Source of the DNA: JBFGFX01 sp965232455
GTDB taxonomy: Bacteria > Pseudomonadota > Gammaproteobacteria > Steroidobacterales > Woeseiaceae
Reading direction: 5' to 3'
NCBI GenBank assembly: GCA_965232455.1
Contig: OZ246981.1
Location: 868,001-932,000 of the forward strand
Length of the DNA stretch: 64,000 bases
Positions 62,141 through 64,000 of the stretch are shown one piece after another; the first letter of the stretch is position 1, and every line of letters begins with the position of its first letter. The notes beneath the pieces were generated by a model, which saw only the letters and a list, made by a program, of their open reading frames with translations, searched no databases and was not told the DNA's origin. The translations under genes were made by a program, and so were the position numbers.

Positions 62141-64000
62141 GCGGCCCGAGCCTCCGAACCAAGGCGTTCTGGCACCTTACCGAACACCCCGTTTCAATGA
62201 TTTTGATCAGCCTGGCATTTATCGTCTGGGCGGCGTTCTTTCTGGGGCGGCTGGAAAAGGACACCTCGGTGCGTGCGTTTATTCCCACGGACCACCCGTC
62301 GATTCTGGCGGAAGAGTCGATCGAGGAGATTTTTGGGATTGGCGACGCATTCGCGGTGTCCCTGGTATTCGAAAACGATAGCGCGGTATTCGCCGACGAG
62401 GCGCTTGCCGTTATCGATGAGCTTACGACGGCGTTGAGCGGCATCGACAACGTCAATCAAGAACGCGTAGCATCCATAACGACCGAGTCTTCGATATCGG
62501 GGTCGGCGGGCGGCGTGGACGTCGCTCCCTACGTTTCAGCGCCCGTTGACGATGCCGGCACGGCGCCTGCACGCGAGCGCTGGCTGAACATGCCGCCTCA
62601 TCGAGGCACGCTGGTGTCTTTCGACGAATCCAGTGCGCTGATCATGTTCGAGATCGAGGACGTGAACCGCGCGGCGGAAACCTATGCCGCGGTTCGTCGC
62701 GTCACGGAATCGTTCGATTACCCGAATGTGACGCTAGGCGTCGCGGGTCCTGCCGCCGTGAGTGCCTACCTGAGTCAAAAAATCGACCGGGATGCGCGTC
62801 TGTTGCAGCCGGCGGTGTTTCTGGTTGTGCTGCTGTTCGTTTATCTGGCATTCCGGCGGGCAGGAGCGATGGCCTGCGCACTCATCGTCGTCGTGGGTAC
62901 GACCGTCGGCGCAATGGGCATCATGTCGTGGCAGGGCGTTGCTTATTACGCGATTACCAACGCGTTGCCGGTCATATTGGTATCCGTCGCGGTCGCCGAC
63001 GCGATACACGTCTTGTCGCACTATTATCAGTTACGTGCATCCGATTCGACAATGCCCGTGCGTGAAGCCGTTGTCGCCTCCATGCATACCATGGCGCGGC
63101 CCATTTTCTTTACCTCCGCGACCACCGCGGCCGGCTTCTGCGGTATCGGATTCGCTTCCATCATGCCGCCAATCACCTACTTTTCCTGGTATGCCGCGCT
63201 CGGTGTCGCTCTGGCGTTGGTGTTTTCCATAGTCACGCTACCGAACGTCATGGTGCTGCTGAAGCTCAGGCCGAGCCCGGCTTTCGAGTCGTGGAGGGCA
63301 CACAGGCCGAGCATCGTTGGACGAGCGCTGCTGGCGGTAAGCCGGGTGGGCGCCCGTTACCCATTCGCAATCCTTGGCGCGTTTCTGGTCTTGGCCGTTC
63401 TGGCGCTGAACCAGGCGACAGCACTGCGATTTGACAGATCTCAAGTCGAGAATTTCGCCCGCGAGGAGCCGATCCGCCGCGCCGACGAATTCATCAACGC
63501 GAAGTTTGTCGGAACGTCGTTCCTCGACGTACTAGTGGAGGCCGAGGAGCCCGAGGATCTCCTGTCAACGGAAGCAATGACGCAAATCGTCCAGTTGCAG
63601 ACGTTCATGGAGCAGCAGGAGCATGTGAGCTTGACCGTGTCCATTGCGGACTATTTGTCGCTGTTGCATGCCGCTATAGAGAACGAGGCCATGGCGGCGC
63701 GTGAACTGCCCGGCGACGATGACGCCATCAAACAGTACATGTTCGTCTATGAAGCATCGGGCGACCCGGCGGACTTCGAGGAGGAAATTGATGCCAGCGG
63801 TTCGAAAGCGTTGGTTCGCGGCATGCTGAACACGGTGTATTTCTCGGAGTCTCGGAAGACCGTCGAAGCCATTCAGCAGTACATCGACGAAACCTTCGCC
63901 GGTTCATCGCTGAACGTGACGCTGGCCGGCGACGTCAATACGACTTACCACTGGATGACGAGGTTGGAATCCTCGCACTTCGTCGGAGTTGCTCTGTCTC
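62137..64000 (+). CDS. RND/MMPL-type exporter, 5' part (runs off the right edge)
   Basis: The frame runs from a GTG at 62137, which overlaps the thioesterase stop by 4 bases, to the end of the window (621 codons and 1 base). The N-terminal helix (SMILISLAFIVWAAFFLG) is followed by a periplasmic part to about residue 210, then a five- to six-helix bundle (VFLVVLLFVYLAFRR, ACALIVVVGTTVGAMGIM). NALPVILVSVAVADAIHVLS carries the conserved helix-4 Asp-type proton relay pattern of RND/MMPL proteins (HydF-like A-D-A-I-H-V). A second membrane half begins near residue 400 and is cut. Coupling with a thioesterase suggests lipid or hopanoid-type cargo, which is inference. Confidence 0.88.
   Translation, partial: MSGPSLRTKAFWHLTEHPVSMILISLAFIVWAAFFLGRLEKDTSVRAFIPTDHPSILAEESIEEIFGIGDAFAVSLVFENDSAVFADEALAVIDELTTALSGIDNVNQERVASITTESSISGSAGGVDVAPYVSAPVDDAGTAPARERWLNMPPHRGTLVSFDESSALIMFEIEDVNRAAETYAAVRRVTESFDYPNVTLGVAGPAAVSAYLSQKIDRDARLLQPAVFLVVLLFVYLAFRRAGAMACALIVVVGTTVGAMGIMSWQGVAYYAITNALPVILVSVAVADAIHVLSHYYQLRASDSTMPVREAVVASMHTMARPIFFTSATTAAGFCGIGFASIMPPITYFSWYAALGVALALVFSIVTLPNVMVLLKLRPSPAFESWRAHRPSIVGRALLAVSRVGARYPFAILGAFLVLAVLALNQATALRFDRSQVENFAREEPIRRADEFINAKFVGTSFLDVLVEAEEPEDLLSTEAMTQIVQLQTFMEQQEHVSLTVSIADYLSLLHAAIENEAMAARELPGDDDAIKQYMFVYEASGDPADFEEEIDASGSKALVRGMLNTVYFSESRKTVEAIQQYIDETFAGSSLNVTLAGDVNTTYHWMTRLESSHFVGVALS

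Noticed and set aside
1..64000. CRISPR arrays, insertion sequences, rRNA genes and phage genes
   Set aside because: None was found: no regularly spaced repeats, no transposase or integrase motif and no rRNA-like stretch.

Overview
The window reads as chromosomal backbone of a high-GC gammaproteobacterium. Supporting signs are the neighbourhood bamE / fur / recN-nadK / hrcA-grpE-dnaK-dnaJ / carAB-greA / yhbY / rlmE-ftsH-folP-glmM-tpiA-secG-tRNA-Leu-nuoABCDEFGHIJKLMN-tRNA-fMet, a tmRNA next to smpB with the tag ANDDNYALAA, and sigma-32-type heat-shock promoters ahead of grpE and dnaK. The family cannot be fixed from sequence alone; a marine lineage near Woeseiaceae or Chromatiales is a guess from gene order. 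There are no insertion sequences, prophage genes, CRISPR arrays or rRNA genes.

Region by region. Bases 1-5.6 kb: the truncated end of a secreted protein, the periplasmic tail-specific protease Prc, and several small unknown soluble or membrane proteins. 5.8-10.6 kb: a minus-strand run of an M61-like metallopeptidase-type lipoprotein, a Ycf46-type AAA+ ATPase and a coiled-coil FHA-domain protein; this is the best candidate here for an uncharacterised functional unit. 10.6-19.2 kb: an NlpC/P60 lipoprotein, two overlapping lipoproteins, kinase SrkA, a HAD phosphatase-acyltransferase fusion, a saccharopine-dehydrogenase-like reductase, and a large lipoprotein coupled to a small exported phosphatase-like protein. 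19.3-25 kb: tmRNA, smpB, a sodium-dependent symporter, ratA-rnfH, bamE, fur, recN, nadK. 26.4-31.6 kb: the heat-shock operon. 31.6-36.8 kb: carAB-greA with a structured leader. 36.8-43.5 kb: yhbY, rlmE, ftsH, folP, glmM, tpiA, secG. 43.5-58.4 kb: tRNA-Leu(GAG), the complete 14-gene complex I operon and initiator tRNA. 58.4-64 kb: a decayed dehydrogenase fragment, a DISM-type two-component pair, a thioesterase and the start of an RND/MMPL exporter running off the right edge.

How parts work together: HrcA/GrpE/DnaK/DnaJ, FtsH, Prc and tmRNA-SmpB form a protein quality-control set; NuoA-N form the proton-pumping NADH:quinone oxidoreductase; CarA/CarB make carbamoyl phosphate for arginine and pyrimidines; GlmM and TpiA supply envelope and central metabolism.

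The most notable non-coding signals are: a 24-bp exact duplication of the tRNA-Leu 3' end 210 bp downstream, together with a 26-bp-armed inverted repeat that includes the tRNA acceptor end; a dispersed motif GTYAACAGGCC(C) at five gene borders; a tandem 21-bp repeat, a terminator-like hairpin and a possible 34-codon leader ORF ahead of carA; and a synteny break after tRNA-fMet where rimP-nusA-infB would commonly follow.
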